Numbered from the stretch's first letter, positions 25,486 through 35,263 are shown. The stretch is 64,000 bases of DNA from Pelagibacter sp047722505 (GCF_047722505.1 NZ_CP159814.1:992001-1056000); one strand, 5' to 3'. The notes: generated from the letters alone by a model not told the origin. Made by a program: numbers and translations.

Positions 25486-26427
25486 TTATGTTAATTGGTC
25501 AAGTTTAAGGGAGGATTTTTTTAATTTTTTTATATAGCTATCTATCTTGTTTGGATCAATTTTAATCCAAGATATCATTCTAGTTTTTGCCCAAGTAGCT
25601 TGTCTTTTAGCGTATTGTCTTGTTTTAATTGATATTAATTCTTTTGCTTCATCTAAAGTAATTTTATCATTTAGATACTGTGTCAATTCGACAATCCCAA
25701 TTACCTTGTTTGCACTCTGCTCTTTTCTAATTTTTAATTCAAGAAATTTTTTAACTTCCTTAATGGCTCCACTATTTATCATAACATGAGTTCTTAAATT
25801 AATTCTTTCAATAAGTTTTTCTCTTTTTGTTTCAATTTGAAGTTTTAAAAAATCACTGTCTTTAAATTCAGATTTAGTCTTAGATAACCAGTCATACATG
25901 GAGATATTGGTATAAGATTTAATCTCATATGCTCTTATAGATCTTTGTGTATCATTTGGATCAAATTTATCTTTTACTTTAGGATCTAGCTTTAAAAGTT
26001 TTTTATAGAATTTTTTTTGGCCTTCTCTTTTAGACATTAGCCTAACTTTATTTCTAAACTTGAGAGGTATTTCTGGAATTTTAACAAGACCATTAATCAA
26101 TGACTGAAAATAAAGACCAGTTCCACCAACTAAAATTGGAATTTTTTTCTTTTTTTGAATACTTTTTATTTTTTTAATTGCAAGTTTCAACCATTGTCCT
26201 GTTGAAAATTTTTTATTTAAATCAATAGTTCCATAAAGATGATGTTTAATATTTTTTTGTACTATTTTATTGGGTCTTGCTGTTAAGATTTTTAATGTCT
26301 TATAAACCTGCATACTGTCAGAATTAATTATTTCTCCTTGAATTTTTTTTGCAATCTTGACTGCAAAATTTGTCTTACCAGATGCAGTGGGGCCTGAAAT
26401 TAAGATAATTTTGGACTGTTTGTCCAT
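25486..26427 (-). CDS. miaA: tRNA dimethylallyltransferase
   Basis: 313 residues. The Walker A motif LISGPTASGKTNFAVKIAKK is followed by NSDSMQVYKTLKILTARP and HHLYGTIDLNKKFSTGQWL, and later RSIRAYEIKSYT and KTRQYAKRQATWAK, the hallmarks of MiaA. It adds an isopentenyl group to A37 of tRNAs reading codons with U. The start lies two bases after the stop of the Do-type protease gene. Confidence 0.95.
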   Translation of the reverse strand: MDKQSKIILISGPTASGKTNFAVKIAKKIQGEIINSDSMQVYKTLKILTARPNKIVQKNIKHHLYGTIDLNKKFSTGQWLKLAIKKIKSIQKKKKIPILVGGTGLYFQSLINGLVKIPEIPLKFRNKVRLMSKREGQKKFYKKLLKLDPKVKDKFDPNDTQRSIRAYEIKSYTNISMYDWLSKTKSEFKDSDFLKLQIETKREKLIERINLRTHVMINSGAIKEVKKFLELKIRKEQSANKVIGIVELTQYLNDKITLDEAKELISIKTRQYAKRQATWAKTRMISWIKIDPNKIDSYIKKLKKSSLKLDQLT

Positions 26428-26429
26428 TG

Positions 26430-27845
26430 TTAATCTAGCTTAACGCCAATATATCTTCTTTGGTTTTGATTATTATAAATTACAATCAAAATTGTTTTTT
26501 GATTTGATTTTAAAACAGTGTCCACAATATCTTCAAGATTTTTAGTTGATTTTATCTTTTTCTTTTGTGCTTCAACAATAATATCTCCAACATTTAAGTA
26601 GTTTATAGGGCTATTTTTTCCAATATTTGTTATAACTAAACCTGTTGTTTGATTGGGTAACTTTCTTTCTTTAATATCATTATCATTTAATGGTCTTACT
26701 ATAATTTTTAATGATTTAATTTCTGAAATTTCTGGAGTTTCTGTTTTTGTATCTTTTGGTTCTTTTTTTTTAAAGTCACTTGAAGTTTCCAATCTTCCTA
26801 ATTTAATTTTTTTAGTAATCTCTTTTTTATTTCTCCAAACTTTAACTTCGATTGTTTTACCTACTTCTGTTTGTGCAACAATTATTGGTAGTTCTTTCAT
26901 TTCATTAATTTTTGTTCCGTTAAATTCTAAAATGATATCTCCTGCTTTAATCCCTGCTTTGTCAGATGGGCTTTTTTCTGCAACACTAGCAACTAATGCT
27001 CCTCTAGGTTCATCTAATTTTTCAACTTCAGCTATTTCTTTTGAAACTACTTGAATTCTAACTCCTAACCAGCCTCTCTTAGTTTCACCAAATTCTATTA
27101 ACTGACTAACAACTTTTTTTGCACTATTCGATGGTATTGAAAAGCCTATACCTATAGAACCCCCTTTACCCAGAATTGCTGTATTAATTCCAATTACATC
27201 ACCATTCATATCAAATAGTGGCCCGCCCGAATTCCCTGAATTTATCGAAGCATCTGTCTGAATGTAATCTTCGTAACGAGAAAGACCAATTGATCTATTT
27301 CTAGCAGAAATAATTCCTGCTGTTACTGTGCCTCCTAAGCCAAAAGGATTACCAATTGCAATAACCCAATCACCAATTCTTGCTTTATCAGAATCTCCAA
27401 AGCTAACAGGTATGAACTTTTCTTTGGAATCTATTTGAAGGACTGCAATATCAGATAATGGGTCTTGCCCAATTATTGTAGCCTTATATTCTTTATCCCC
27501 ACCCACTCTCACTACGATATCTTCAGAATCTTGGATAACATGGTTATTAGTAATTACTATTCCTTTTTCATCGATTATAAATCCTGAGCCTAATGCAGCA
27601 GATTTTCTAGTTTTAGGTGTCCCAAATTCTTTGAACATATCTTCAAAAGGTGATCCTGGAGGAAACTCAAAACCAGGAAATGGATTAGTATTTGTAGTTA
27701 CAGTAGTTGTTGTTGAAATATTTACAACTGATGGCATTAATTTTTCTGCTAGGTCTGCAAATGATGCGGGTGCATCTTTTGCTAATGCTTTAGACGCAAA
27801 ACTTATTGCAAATAAAATGATAAATAATTCTTTAATTCTGTTCAT
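26430..27845 (-). CDS. degP: Periplasmic serine endoprotease of the Do (DegP/DegQ/MucD) family
   Basis: 471 residues: signal peptide (ELFIILFAISFASKALA), trypsin-like domain with catalytic His in VITNNHVIQDSED, Asp in DPLSDIAVLQI and Ser in NSGNSGGPLFDMNG, then two PDZ domains (about residues 250-345 and 380-470). It degrades or refolds damaged envelope proteins. It follows DUF2065 by one base in the hflK-hflC-DUF2065-degP arrangement common in alphaproteobacteria, so envelope quality control genes are together here. The exact paralogue (DegP or DegQ or MucD) is not fixed. Confidence 0.94.
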   Translation of the reverse strand: MNRIKELFIILFAISFASKALAKDAPASFADLAEKLMPSVVNISTTTTVTTNTNPFPGFEFPPGSPFEDMFKEFGTPKTRKSAALGSGFIIDEKGIVITNNHVIQDSEDIVVRVGGDKEYKATIIGQDPLSDIAVLQIDSKEKFIPVSFGDSDKARIGDWVIAIGNPFGLGGTVTAGIISARNRSIGLSRYEDYIQTDASINSGNSGGPLFDMNGDVIGINTAILGKGGSIGIGFSIPSNSAKKVVSQLIEFGETKRGWLGVRIQVVSKEIAEVEKLDEPRGALVASVAEKSPSDKAGIKAGDIILEFNGTKINEMKELPIIVAQTEVGKTIEVKVWRNKKEITKKIKLGRLETSSDFKKKEPKDTKTETPEISEIKSLKIIVRPLNDNDIKERKLPNQTTGLVITNIGKNSPINYLNVGDIIVEAQKKKIKSTKNLEDIVDTVLKSNQKTILIVIYNNQNQRRYIGVKLD

Positions 27846-27846
27846 A

Positions 27847-28032
27847 TTAACTTTTAATATACCAAATAATTATAAAACCTATAACTGCAAAAACTAATCC
27901 ACCACTTCTTAACTGTGAATCTTTTATTAACTCCATTTTTTTTAACATATTTTTCATTTTTGAGGGAAATAAGGCATATAAAATTCCTTCGATAAAAAGA
28001 AAAAGACCAAAAGCTATGATCAACTCCTTCAT
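27847..28032 (-). CDS. DUF2065 small membrane protein
   Basis: 61 residues with two hydrophobic helices (ELIIAFGLFLFIEGILYALFP and LVFAVIGFIIIWYI). The end of helix 1 with EGxxxALFPxxMK and the LRxxGL turn (LRSGGL here) are characteristic of DUF2065. Function unknown; constant neighbour of hflC in proteobacteria, as here (nine bases after hflC). Confidence 0.9.
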   Translation of the reverse strand: MKELIIAFGLFLFIEGILYALFPSKMKNMLKKMELIKDSQLRSGGLVFAVIGFIIIWYIKS

Positions 28033-28041
28033 AAAATTATG

Positions 28042-28911
28042 TTACTGAGACTTAGGTTTGATATTCCCAAAAAATTTAAAGAACTCACTGTCAGGTGATA
28101 AAATAACTGAAGTATCTCCACCTATTAAAGCAGTCTCGTAAGCCTGCATTGCTCTATAGAAAGCAAAAAACTCTGGATCTCTACCAAATGCATCAGCAAA
28201 AATTTTGTTTCTCTCACCATCTCCTTGACCTTTCATGATTTCAGAATCTTTATTCGCATTAGCTAGTAATACAGAAACATCTTTATCAGCAGTTGATGTA
28301 ATAGTTACTGCCATTTCAGCACCTCTTGCTCTAAATTCTTTAGCTTCTCTTTCTCTTTCAGTTTGCATTCTTCTATAAATTGCTTCACTATTTGCTTGAG
28401 GTAAATCAGCTCTTTTAATTCTAACATCCACTATTTTAATTCCAAATTTTTGAGCTTCTGCGTTTACACCCTCTTGAATTAAAGACATTTGCTTAGATCT
28501 ATCTTTTGAAAGTAATGTTTGTAACTCTTGTTGTCCTAAAACATTCCTAATTCTTGAGTTAATAATCGTTGCTAATCTTGATCTTGCAACTCTTTCATTT
28601 CCAACTGAAATATAAAATTTTAAAGGATCTACAATTTGAAACCTTGCAAAAGCATCAACAATTAATCTTTTTTGGTCTGATGCAATAACTTCTGCTGGTG
28701 GTGTATCAAGATTTAAAATTCTGCTATCTAAAAAGACAACATTTTGAATAAAAGGTATTTTAAAGTTTAAACCTGGTTTTAGTATGATTTTTTTAGGATC
28801 ACCAAACTGAAGTACAATTGCTTGGTTAACCTCTTTAACAATGAATATAGAGAAGAAGGCTAATGCCGCTATTAAAATAATTATTGGTAATAAAATTTTT
28901 TGTGCTTTCAT
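28042..28911 (-). CDS. hflC: FtsH-protease modulator HflC
   Basis: 289 residues. One N-terminal membrane anchor (ILLPIIILIAALAFFSIFIV), the SPFH/band-7 domain with VVFLDSRILNLDTPPAEVIASDQKRL and VDVRIKRADLPQANSEAIYRRMQTEREREAKEFRARG, typical of HflC. With HflK it forms the cage around FtsH on the periplasmic face of the inner membrane. The ATG overlaps the hflK stop by one base. Confidence 0.96.
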   Translation of the reverse strand: MKAQKILLPIIILIAALAFFSIFIVKEVNQAIVLQFGDPKKIILKPGLNFKIPFIQNVVFLDSRILNLDTPPAEVIASDQKRLIVDAFARFQIVDPLKFYISVGNERVARSRLATIINSRIRNVLGQQELQTLLSKDRSKQMSLIQEGVNAEAQKFGIKIVDVRIKRADLPQANSEAIYRRMQTEREREAKEFRARGAEMAVTITSTADKDVSVLLANANKDSEIMKGQGDGERNKIFADAFGRDPEFFAFYRAMQAYETALIGGDTSVILSPDSEFFKFFGNIKPKSQ

Positions 28912-30011
28912 TAGTTACTTGCCTTTTTTTTACCTAGCTCTGGTAATGGTAAATATGGTACTACACCTGAGCCTGCATTTTTTTCAATTATCACTTTATC
29001 AATATCTGCTAAAACTTTTTCCATAGTCTCTAAATACATTCTTTCTTGAGTTACTTCTTTAGCTTTTGCATACTCATTATAGATAGATATAAATCTACTA
29101 GCTTCACCTTCTGCTTGAGCAACAACTTTTTGTTTATAAGCTTCTGCTGCTTGCATAATTTTTGCAGCTTCCCCTCTTGCTCTTGGAATAACATCATTAG
29201 CATAAGCTTCAGCTTCATTTTTAGATCTTTCCATATCCGCTCTTGCAGCTTGAACATCTCTAAACGCATCAATTACTTGATCAGGTGGATCAGCTTTTTG
29301 AGTTTGAACTTGTGTAATTTGAATACCACTATTGTATTCATCTAGAATTGATTGAATAATTTCCTGAGTTTCAATTTCAATTTGAGCTCTTCCCTCAGTT
29401 AAAACTGGTTGAATTTTACTTTTAGCAATTACTTCTCTCATTGCAGTTTCAGCTGCAGCTTTTACTGTTCCTTCTGGATCTTGTATTTCAAATAAAAATT
29501 TACCTGCATCTTTAATTACCCAGAAAACTGAAAAATCTATATTAACTATATTTTCATCACCAGTAAGCATTAAACTTTCCTGAGGAACATCAGCAACTCC
29601 CCCACCTTGTGAAAAACCACTGTCTCTCTCAGATCTAAAACCAATGTCAATTCTATTTACTTTTGTAACTTTTGGTGTCTGAACTGTCTCTACTGGAAGT
29701 GGAATGTGATAGTGCAATCCTGGTTGAGTAGTTTTAACAAACTTACCAAATCTTAAAACTACACCTTGTTCATCGGGCCCTACTCTATAAAGTCCGCTTG
29801 CTAACCATACAAAGGCTAAAATAATTAAAATTAGACCAATTGGTTTTTTTCCTGATGAACTTCCACCAGGTAAAAATCTATTTATCTTACTTTGAATATC
29901 TCTAATAATTGCATCGATGTCTGGTGGTGTAGGTCCTTTACCAGAACCGTTTCCTCCACCTGGAGGTGTTCCCCATGGGCTTCCACCTCTACCTTGAAAA
30001 TCATCTGACAT
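28911..30011 (-). CDS. hflK: FtsH-protease modulator HflK
   Basis: 366 residues. A Gly-rich cytoplasmic N-terminus (GRGGSPWGTPPGGG) with the DUF-like Gly/Pro stretch, one membrane anchor (PIGLILIILAFVWLASGLYRV), then GPDEQGVVLRFGKFVKTTQPGLHYHIPLPVE and QTQKADPPDQVIDAFRDVQAARADMERSKNEAEAYANDVIPRARGEA, the HflK type of the SPFH domain. First gene of the operon; a 51-base space separates it from the divergent mrp gene and must contain both promoters. Confidence 0.96.
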   Translation of the reverse strand: MSDDFQGRGGSPWGTPPGGGNGSGKGPTPPDIDAIIRDIQSKINRFLPGGSSSGKKPIGLILIILAFVWLASGLYRVGPDEQGVVLRFGKFVKTTQPGLHYHIPLPVETVQTPKVTKVNRIDIGFRSERDSGFSQGGGVADVPQESLMLTGDENIVNIDFSVFWVIKDAGKFLFEIQDPEGTVKAAAETAMREVIAKSKIQPVLTEGRAQIEIETQEIIQSILDEYNSGIQITQVQTQKADPPDQVIDAFRDVQAARADMERSKNEAEAYANDVIPRARGEAAKIMQAAEAYKQKVVAQAEGEASRFISIYNEYAKAKEVTQERMYLETMEKVLADIDKVIIEKNAGSGVVPYLPLPELGKKKASN

Positions 30012-30062
30012 ATGACAAAGTATATAATGTCTTTCTAATAAAAAACAAGTAATGATGAGATT

Positions 30063-30893
30063 ATGACTGATAAAAAGCCAGAACTAAGTGACGCAATGAA
30101 GAAAAAATTGGAGCCTAGAAAGTTCACTAAAAATCCTATTTTGGGAACAAAATTTACAATAGCCGTATCAAGTGCAAAAGGAGGGGTTGGAAAATCAACC
30201 TTTGCAACTAACCTTGCTTTAGCTTTAAAACAAATTGGCTGCAAAGTAGGTTTACTTGATGCTGACATTTACGGTCCTTCAATTCCAAAAATGTTTGATA
30301 TTAATGAAAAGCCAAAAAGTGATGGCCAGACTTTAACTCCAATTACAAAATATGACATTCAATGTATGTCCATTGGTTTTCTTGCAGACCAACAAACTCC
30401 AATGATTTGGCGTGGACCTATGGTTACTAGTGCAATTAAAACTTTCACACAAAAAGTTGGATGGAAAGATTTAGATTTCATAATTGTTGATATGCCTCCA
30501 GGGACTGGTGACACTCAATTAACTTTTTCTCAAGAAATTAAAATGGATGGAGCAATCATTGTTTCAACTCCTCAAGAAGTAGCTCTTCTTGATGTTAAAA
30601 GGGGTATCAAGATGTTTGATAAACTTGGAGTTAAAATTTTAGGTTTAGTTGATAACATGAGCTATTTCACCGGTGATGATGGGAAAAAATATAAAATTTT
30701 TGGTGAAGGTGGAGTTAAGCGAACTGCTGAAGAGTTTGAAAAAGAATTCCTAGGAGAAATTCCAATAAATCCTGAAGTTGGTAAATGTGGCGATGAAGGA
30801 AAACCAATTGTAGAGGCTAATCCTGAACATGAAATCTCTAAAATATATTTAGACTTTGCTAAAAAAATAAGAGCTACTTATTTAGATAATTAA
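30063..30893 (+). CDS. mrp: Mrp/NBP35 family iron-sulfur carrier ATPase
   Basis: 276 residues. Deviant Walker A VSSAKGGVGKSTFATNLALAL, then GLLDADIYGPSIPKMF, the switch region IVDMPPGTGDTQLT and STPQEVALLDVKRGIKMF. It helps deliver Fe-S clusters in the cytoplasm. The N-terminal DUF59 domain found in many Mrp proteins is lacking. The usual CxxC that holds the bridging cluster in ApbC is also replaced (NMSYFTGDDGKKYKIFGEGG), which I believe is common among alphaproteobacterial Mrp proteins. The end overlaps the converging acyltransferase gene by 20 bases. Confidence 0.93.
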   Translation: MTDKKPELSDAMKKKLEPRKFTKNPILGTKFTIAVSSAKGGVGKSTFATNLALALKQIGCKVGLLDADIYGPSIPKMFDINEKPKSDGQTLTPITKYDIQCMSIGFLADQQTPMIWRGPMVTSAIKTFTQKVGWKDLDFIIVDMPPGTGDTQLTFSQEIKMDGAIIVSTPQEVALLDVKRGIKMFDKLGVKILGLVDNMSYFTGDDGKKYKIFGEGGVKRTAEEFEKEFLGEIPINPEVGKCGDEGKPIVEANPEHEISKIYLDFAKKIRATYLDN

Positions 30894-32832
30894 TTTTTTT
30901 AATAATTAAATCATTAATCATTTTTGCACCTATAAGTGAAGGATGATATCCATCATAAAAGAAAAAGTTATTTTTATCATGAGTTGAACATAAAGGAACA
31001 GATTCTTTTTTACAAAATGCTTTATATGAATAAACTTTATGAACTCTGGGCTTGTTTATGCTATCAAAAAATTCAATTACTTCTTTATTCTGCTTTAAAA
31101 AATCTGAATACTTATAGTTAAATACTCTGACCATATTTTCAAATTTTTTTTTTTGTAAATTTCTACCTATTTCAGGAATAGGATATAAAAGGATCACCTC
31201 ATTATTTTTTGATAATTCATCAATAAGATCAATGAAAGCTCGTTCAACAACTTGTGGATTATGTTTTTTAGATTTTTTATCAACAAAAAGATTATCCCAA
31301 TGTAAAGCTCTATCTTCTATTCTTTTGTTGTAAAAATATAACGAAGTTGCACCACCTAAAATTATTATATTATCTCTAGATTTTTTTAAAATCTTATCGA
31401 TTTTAATTCTTAAATTATCATAATCTATATTAATTTTTTTTGAATGTTTATTTATTTGGTTAACATTTTTTAAATGAAAATATCCTGCACTTGTAATACT
31501 TAAAAATGAATAGTCAGATTTAGTTTTATCATAAAGATCATATGCAAGACTTCCCAAATGTGAGTCACCTAACAAAATTATTTGTTGTTCTTTTGATCCA
31601 AAATTGCAAATTCTGCCAAAACAAGCTTCATTATCTTGCTCTAAATAAAGAAAGGTATGTTTCTTTTGATAATTTTTTACTTTCAATCTATTGGTAAACC
31701 CCTCCATTGTAATAACGGTTACCGAATAAGTCACAATAATGAAAAAAATTATTGTTAATGAAGAGATGATAATCTTTAGAGAAACTTTTTTTCTAGCCGG
31801 TTGTTCAATAAAATAATATGTGAATATTGATAAAATAAATGTCACTAATATTAATAAAAATTTTTCTAAATTATTATTAAAAAAAATTTCTAAATGATTT
31901 GCAAATGAAAATATTGGATAATGCCAAAGATATAAAGAATAAGAGATTAAACCAATTTTAACGAATACTTTATAGGATAATATCTTTAGTATAAAATTGT
32001 CTTCATAGCTAAACCATAAGATTAAGCTAACACCTATTGCTGGTATCAATGTGTAAAATGATGGGTGAAAAATTTTGCCATCAAAAGAAAAAAATGAATA
32101 AACAATTAATGTTAAACCTAGAATTGGGAATATTTGACAGAGAATTTTGTTTTGCCCTCTATGACCTAGTTTAATTTCATAATATGCGAGTAATGAACCT
32201 AGAATTAATTCCCAGATTCTTGTATGTAGAAAATAAAAAGTAGCTGAAGGATAATTTTTACTACCCCAATCAGCTAATAATAAGCTGATAACAAAACAAA
32301 TTAAAAAAAAATAAAGAAGATGTTTTCTTAGAAATTTAAATACAAGCACTAGCCCAATTGGAAATAGAATATAATACTGTTCCTCAACAGATAAGGACCA
32401 GGTATGTAGAAAAGGTTTCAATAAGCCCTCAGGAGATCCGTATTCTAGGCCAGAAAAATGAAAATAGAAATTCGAGGTAAATCCTAAAGAATATAAAATT
32501 GATTTTGAAAAACTTACTAGGTCAGTTGGATATAAATAAATCCAAGAGAAGGGGATTGACACCAACATTACAAATAATAAGGCTGGTAAAATTCTTTTAA
32601 TTCTTTTTATATAAAAATTTTTAAATGAAAAACTATCTTTCTCTATTAACTCTTTTAAAATTATAGAAGTTATTAAGTATCCAGAGATTATAAAAAAAAT
32701 ATCAACACCTAAATATCCACCTGAAAAAACTAGATTACCAAATAAATAGAAATTTGCGTGATAAATTATTACAGCTAATACAGCTATTGCTCTTAATGTA
32801 TCGATTTCTGGACGATACTTAAGTTTGATCAT
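30874..32832 (-). CDS. OafA/YrhL-type acyltransferase with SGNH domain
   Basis: 652 residues. Residues 1-360 are an Acyltransferase_3 membrane domain: YRPEIDTLRAIAVLAVIIYHA with the catalytic His, GGYLGVDIFFIISGYLIT, IKRIKRILPALLFVM and HTWSLSVEEQYYILFP. Residues 400-650 are a periplasmic SGNH esterase-like domain with IILLGDSHLGSLAYDLYD (Ser) and DGYHPSLIGAKMI (Asp-x-x-His). Such proteins O-acetylate cell-surface polysaccharides or peptidoglycan. It stands between mrp and thyX and is probably an accessory gene. An 11-A tract lies in its coding sequence around 31142-31154. Confidence 0.93.
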   Translation of the reverse strand: MIKLKYRPEIDTLRAIAVLAVIIYHANFYLFGNLVFSGGYLGVDIFFIISGYLITSIILKELIEKDSFSFKNFYIKRIKRILPALLFVMLVSIPFSWIYLYPTDLVSFSKSILYSLGFTSNFYFHFSGLEYGSPEGLLKPFLHTWSLSVEEQYYILFPIGLVLVFKFLRKHLLYFFLICFVISLLLADWGSKNYPSATFYFLHTRIWELILGSLLAYYEIKLGHRGQNKILCQIFPILGLTLIVYSFFSFDGKIFHPSFYTLIPAIGVSLILWFSYEDNFILKILSYKVFVKIGLISYSLYLWHYPIFSFANHLEIFFNNNLEKFLLILVTFILSIFTYYFIEQPARKKVSLKIIISSLTIIFFIIVTYSVTVITMEGFTNRLKVKNYQKKHTFLYLEQDNEACFGRICNFGSKEQQIILLGDSHLGSLAYDLYDKTKSDYSFLSITSAGYFHLKNVNQINKHSKKINIDYDNLRIKIDKILKKSRDNIIILGGATSLYFYNKRIEDRALHWDNLFVDKKSKKHNPQVVERAFIDLIDELSKNNEVILLYPIPEIGRNLQKKKFENMVRVFNYKYSDFLKQNKEVIEFFDSINKPRVHKVYSYKAFCKKESVPLCSTHDKNNFFFYDGYHPSLIGAKMINDLIIKKINYLNK

Positions 32833-32848
32833 TTTAATTCTTTAATCT

Positions 32849-33796
32849 TTAAACAACTTTATTTTTCAAATCAAAAGCAATCATCAACTCATTCCATTCT
32901 CTTTTGGATAAGCCTGCACTATCAGGATTAACATCTTCACCTTTAATAAGTTTTTGAATGATAACTTTTCCTTTAGCTGAAACCTCTGTTCCACCCACTC
33001 TATAATCCATGAATGCATCATAAGTTATGGGCACCCATTTCTTAACAGTATCTAACATGATGTCTGCATAAACTCTTATTTCATATTGCGCATGACTATC
33101 GGCTCTTAACCTTAAAAAATTCATTAAGTTTAATAAATCAGTTTTCCAATACCACTGTGTATAAGTGTTTAAAGTTAAATTCATTCTTGCAAGTTCTCTT
33201 GCTAGTCCTTTTTTATTTTCATCAATAGTTGAACCATCAAATCTTTGATTGAGCATCATCTCATAATTATCATAAGTTTGTTCTGCATCATTTTTTAAGA
33301 GTTCTAAAACTTCATTTGCTTGCTCACCTTCAATAATATCACCTCTACCTTGCCTGTTACTTGAAGACTGTGCTGCTAAATTTTCCGCTGAAGGTAAATA
33401 AAATTCTTTATCCAAAATTGAATACCTTGCTGAGTACTCATTAACATTTGCTGTTCTATGTCTGATCCATTGTCTGGCAATAAAGATTGGAAGCTTAACA
33501 TGATATTTAATTTCACACATTTCAAATGGAGTGCTGTGCCAATGTCTCATTAAATATTTAATTAGTCCTGCATCTGTTGAGACTTGTTTAGTTCCTTTAC
33601 CATATGAAACTCTAGCTGACTGAACAATTGAAGAATCATCACCCATGTAATCCACAACTCTTACAAAACCATGATCTAATGCTGGCATTGCTTCATAGAG
33701 AATATTTTCAAGGTCTGGAACCGTAACCCTTTTTGTTTTATTTTGTTGAGATTGCTGCTCTTTAATTTCTTGTGTCTGCTTTATAGTTAATTTCAT
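32849..33796 (-). CDS. thyX: FAD-dependent thymidylate synthase ThyX
   Basis: 315 residues. The ThyX motif reads RHRTANVNEYSARYSI, fitting RHRxxSxNxxSxR with FAD and dUMP residues. The region RLRADSHAQYEIRVYADIM completes the active site. It makes dTMP from dUMP with methylene-THF and NADPH, using FAD, in place of ThyA plus DHFR. The gene is monocistronic here and divergent from 33854 across 57 bases. About 60 residues at the N-terminus precede the family core. Confidence 0.96.
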   Translation of the reverse strand: MKLTIKQTQEIKEQQSQQNKTKRVTVPDLENILYEAMPALDHGFVRVVDYMGDDSSIVQSARVSYGKGTKQVSTDAGLIKYLMRHWHSTPFEMCEIKYHVKLPIFIARQWIRHRTANVNEYSARYSILDKEFYLPSAENLAAQSSSNRQGRGDIIEGEQANEVLELLKNDAEQTYDNYEMMLNQRFDGSTIDENKKGLARELARMNLTLNTYTQWYWKTDLLNLMNFLRLRADSHAQYEIRVYADIMLDTVKKWVPITYDAFMDYRVGGTEVSAKGKVIIQKLIKGEDVNPDSAGLSKREWNELMIAFDLKNKVV

Positions 33797-33853
33797 GGAT
33801 TCTTAACTGTATTTATATTATTGAATAAGTATTGAAAGTTTTTTTTAAACCTT

Positions 33854-35242
33854 ATGAACATAAATTTTAAGAAAAGAATTATAAAAATCACATTAATTTC
33901 AATTCTAGTATTGATTGTTATTTTAGTCTTAACTAATCCAAATAAAATCACTAGAAAGTTTCCTTTAAAAACTCAAATAAGCGTCGAAAACACTTATTTT
34001 GAGTATTATAATAAGATGAATGATTCCATCAGAATAATTCTGAGGACTGCAGGACTTGATCCTTTTAACGATATTCACAAAAGATATAAGCGTAAAGCCC
34101 CAAGAATTGAAAACTTAAATAACGACTATAATGTAAAATTTTTACCTAACACTCAGTATGGTAAAATGAAATTTATAAAAAAAAATATTAATTTTGATGT
34201 AAATCTTGAAAAGTATGCAGCTGGAGAGAAAGAATTTTCACTATATGGATTATTTCAACCTTTCTATTTAGAAAGCTATGATAATAAAATATTAATTATT
34301 CATGGTAAAGGTAGAATTATATATTCCAACTTAAGTGAAGTTGTTAGTGAAGACACTAAAGATATAAAATTTACAATTATTTCAAGTAATTTATTAGATC
34401 TTGCAAGGTCTGGACATGTAAATGGAACGTTAATTCATAATAATAAGATATATGTATCTTATCACATTAGAAAAGAAGAATGTGAATATTTTAGAATTGT
34501 TGTTGCTGATATAAATATAAAAAATTTAGAGTTCAAAGATTTTTATTCTTCGAATGAATGTGGTCCTAAGTATAGCGCAGGTCGAATGCAATTCTTCAAT
34601 CATGAATCGCAAGATGGTTTACTTGTTTCAATTGGTATGGGGGCCTATAATAAACCTTCAACTTTCCCCCAAGATAAAAAAACTATAATAAGTAAAATAA
34701 TTTTTATTAACCTTGATACAAAAAAACATATTGTATATTCATTAGGTCACAGAAATCCGCAGGGTTTATTAGTTGATGGTAACAATATTATTTCTACAGA
34801 ACATGGGCCTCATGGAGGCGATGAAATAAATAAAATTATTTTTCAAGGTAATTATGGTTGGCCGATAGCCTCATATGGTACGGCTTATGATGATATTGAT
34901 AAAAATGAAATTTCTTCTAAGGGCTATCTAAAAAGTCATTCTGATAGTGGTTTTATAGAGCCTGTTTATGCTTTTGTTCCATCAATTGGAATATCTCAAA
35001 TAATCAAAATCCCAAATTCATTTTCAAATTTATGGCAAAACAACTATTTGCTATCTTCTTTAAATGATCAAAGTCTGTATCGAATTAAATTCAATAAAAA
35101 TATAGATGGTATTCTTTCTATGGAAAGGATCTATGTTGGCTCAAGAATTCGTGATCTTAAATATTTTAAAAAAGCTAATGTGTTTATTTTAGCGCTAGAA
35201 GATCAGGTAGAATTAGGAATATTAAAATTAGAAATTGAATAA
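33854..35242 (+). CDS. Membrane-anchored glucose/sorbosone-dehydrogenase-like beta-propeller
   Basis: 462 residues. An N-terminal helix (ITLISILVLIVILVLT) anchors or exports the protein. The C-terminal half has the GSDH signature: YSLGHRNPQGLLVDG, ISTEHGPHGGDEINKIIFQGNYGWPIASYG, then GFIEPVYAFVPSIGISQI. Family members are soluble periplasmic PQQ-dependent sugar oxidases, but many homologues have no shown PQQ activity. The catalytic His is plausible in GHRNPQG (usually EHGPxGGDE near PQQ and Ca). The tmRNA promoter overlaps its stop codon. Confidence 0.82.
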   Translation: MNINFKKRIIKITLISILVLIVILVLTNPNKITRKFPLKTQISVENTYFEYYNKMNDSIRIILRTAGLDPFNDIHKRYKRKAPRIENLNNDYNVKFLPNTQYGKMKFIKKNINFDVNLEKYAAGEKEFSLYGLFQPFYLESYDNKILIIHGKGRIIYSNLSEVVSEDTKDIKFTIISSNLLDLARSGHVNGTLIHNNKIYVSYHIRKEECEYFRIVVADINIKNLEFKDFYSSNECGPKYSAGRMQFFNHESQDGLLVSIGMGAYNKPSTFPQDKKTIISKIIFINLDTKKHIVYSLGHRNPQGLLVDGNNIISTEHGPHGGDEINKIIFQGNYGWPIASYGTAYDDIDKNEISSKGYLKSHSDSGFIEPVYAFVPSIGISQIIKIPNSFSNLWQNNYLLSSLNDQSLYRIKFNKNIDGILSMERIYVGSRIRDLKYFKKANVFILALEDQVELGILKLEIE

Positions 35243-35263
35243 ACGCAGCAAAGCTAATATAGT
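35235..35263 (+). promoter_or_regulatory. Probable sigma-70 promoter of ssrA
   Basis: TTGAAT at 35235-35240 and TATAGT at 35258-35263 are 17 bases apart, close to the -35/-10 consensus. The -35 box overlaps the stop codon of the preceding gene. Transcription would begin near 35270, just before the first recognised tmRNA helix. Confidence 0.6.

Noticed and set aside
26653..27054. 133-codon open frame on the plus strand
   Set aside because: Antisense shadow of the PDZ region of the Do-type protease; low-complexity Ser/Leu composition.
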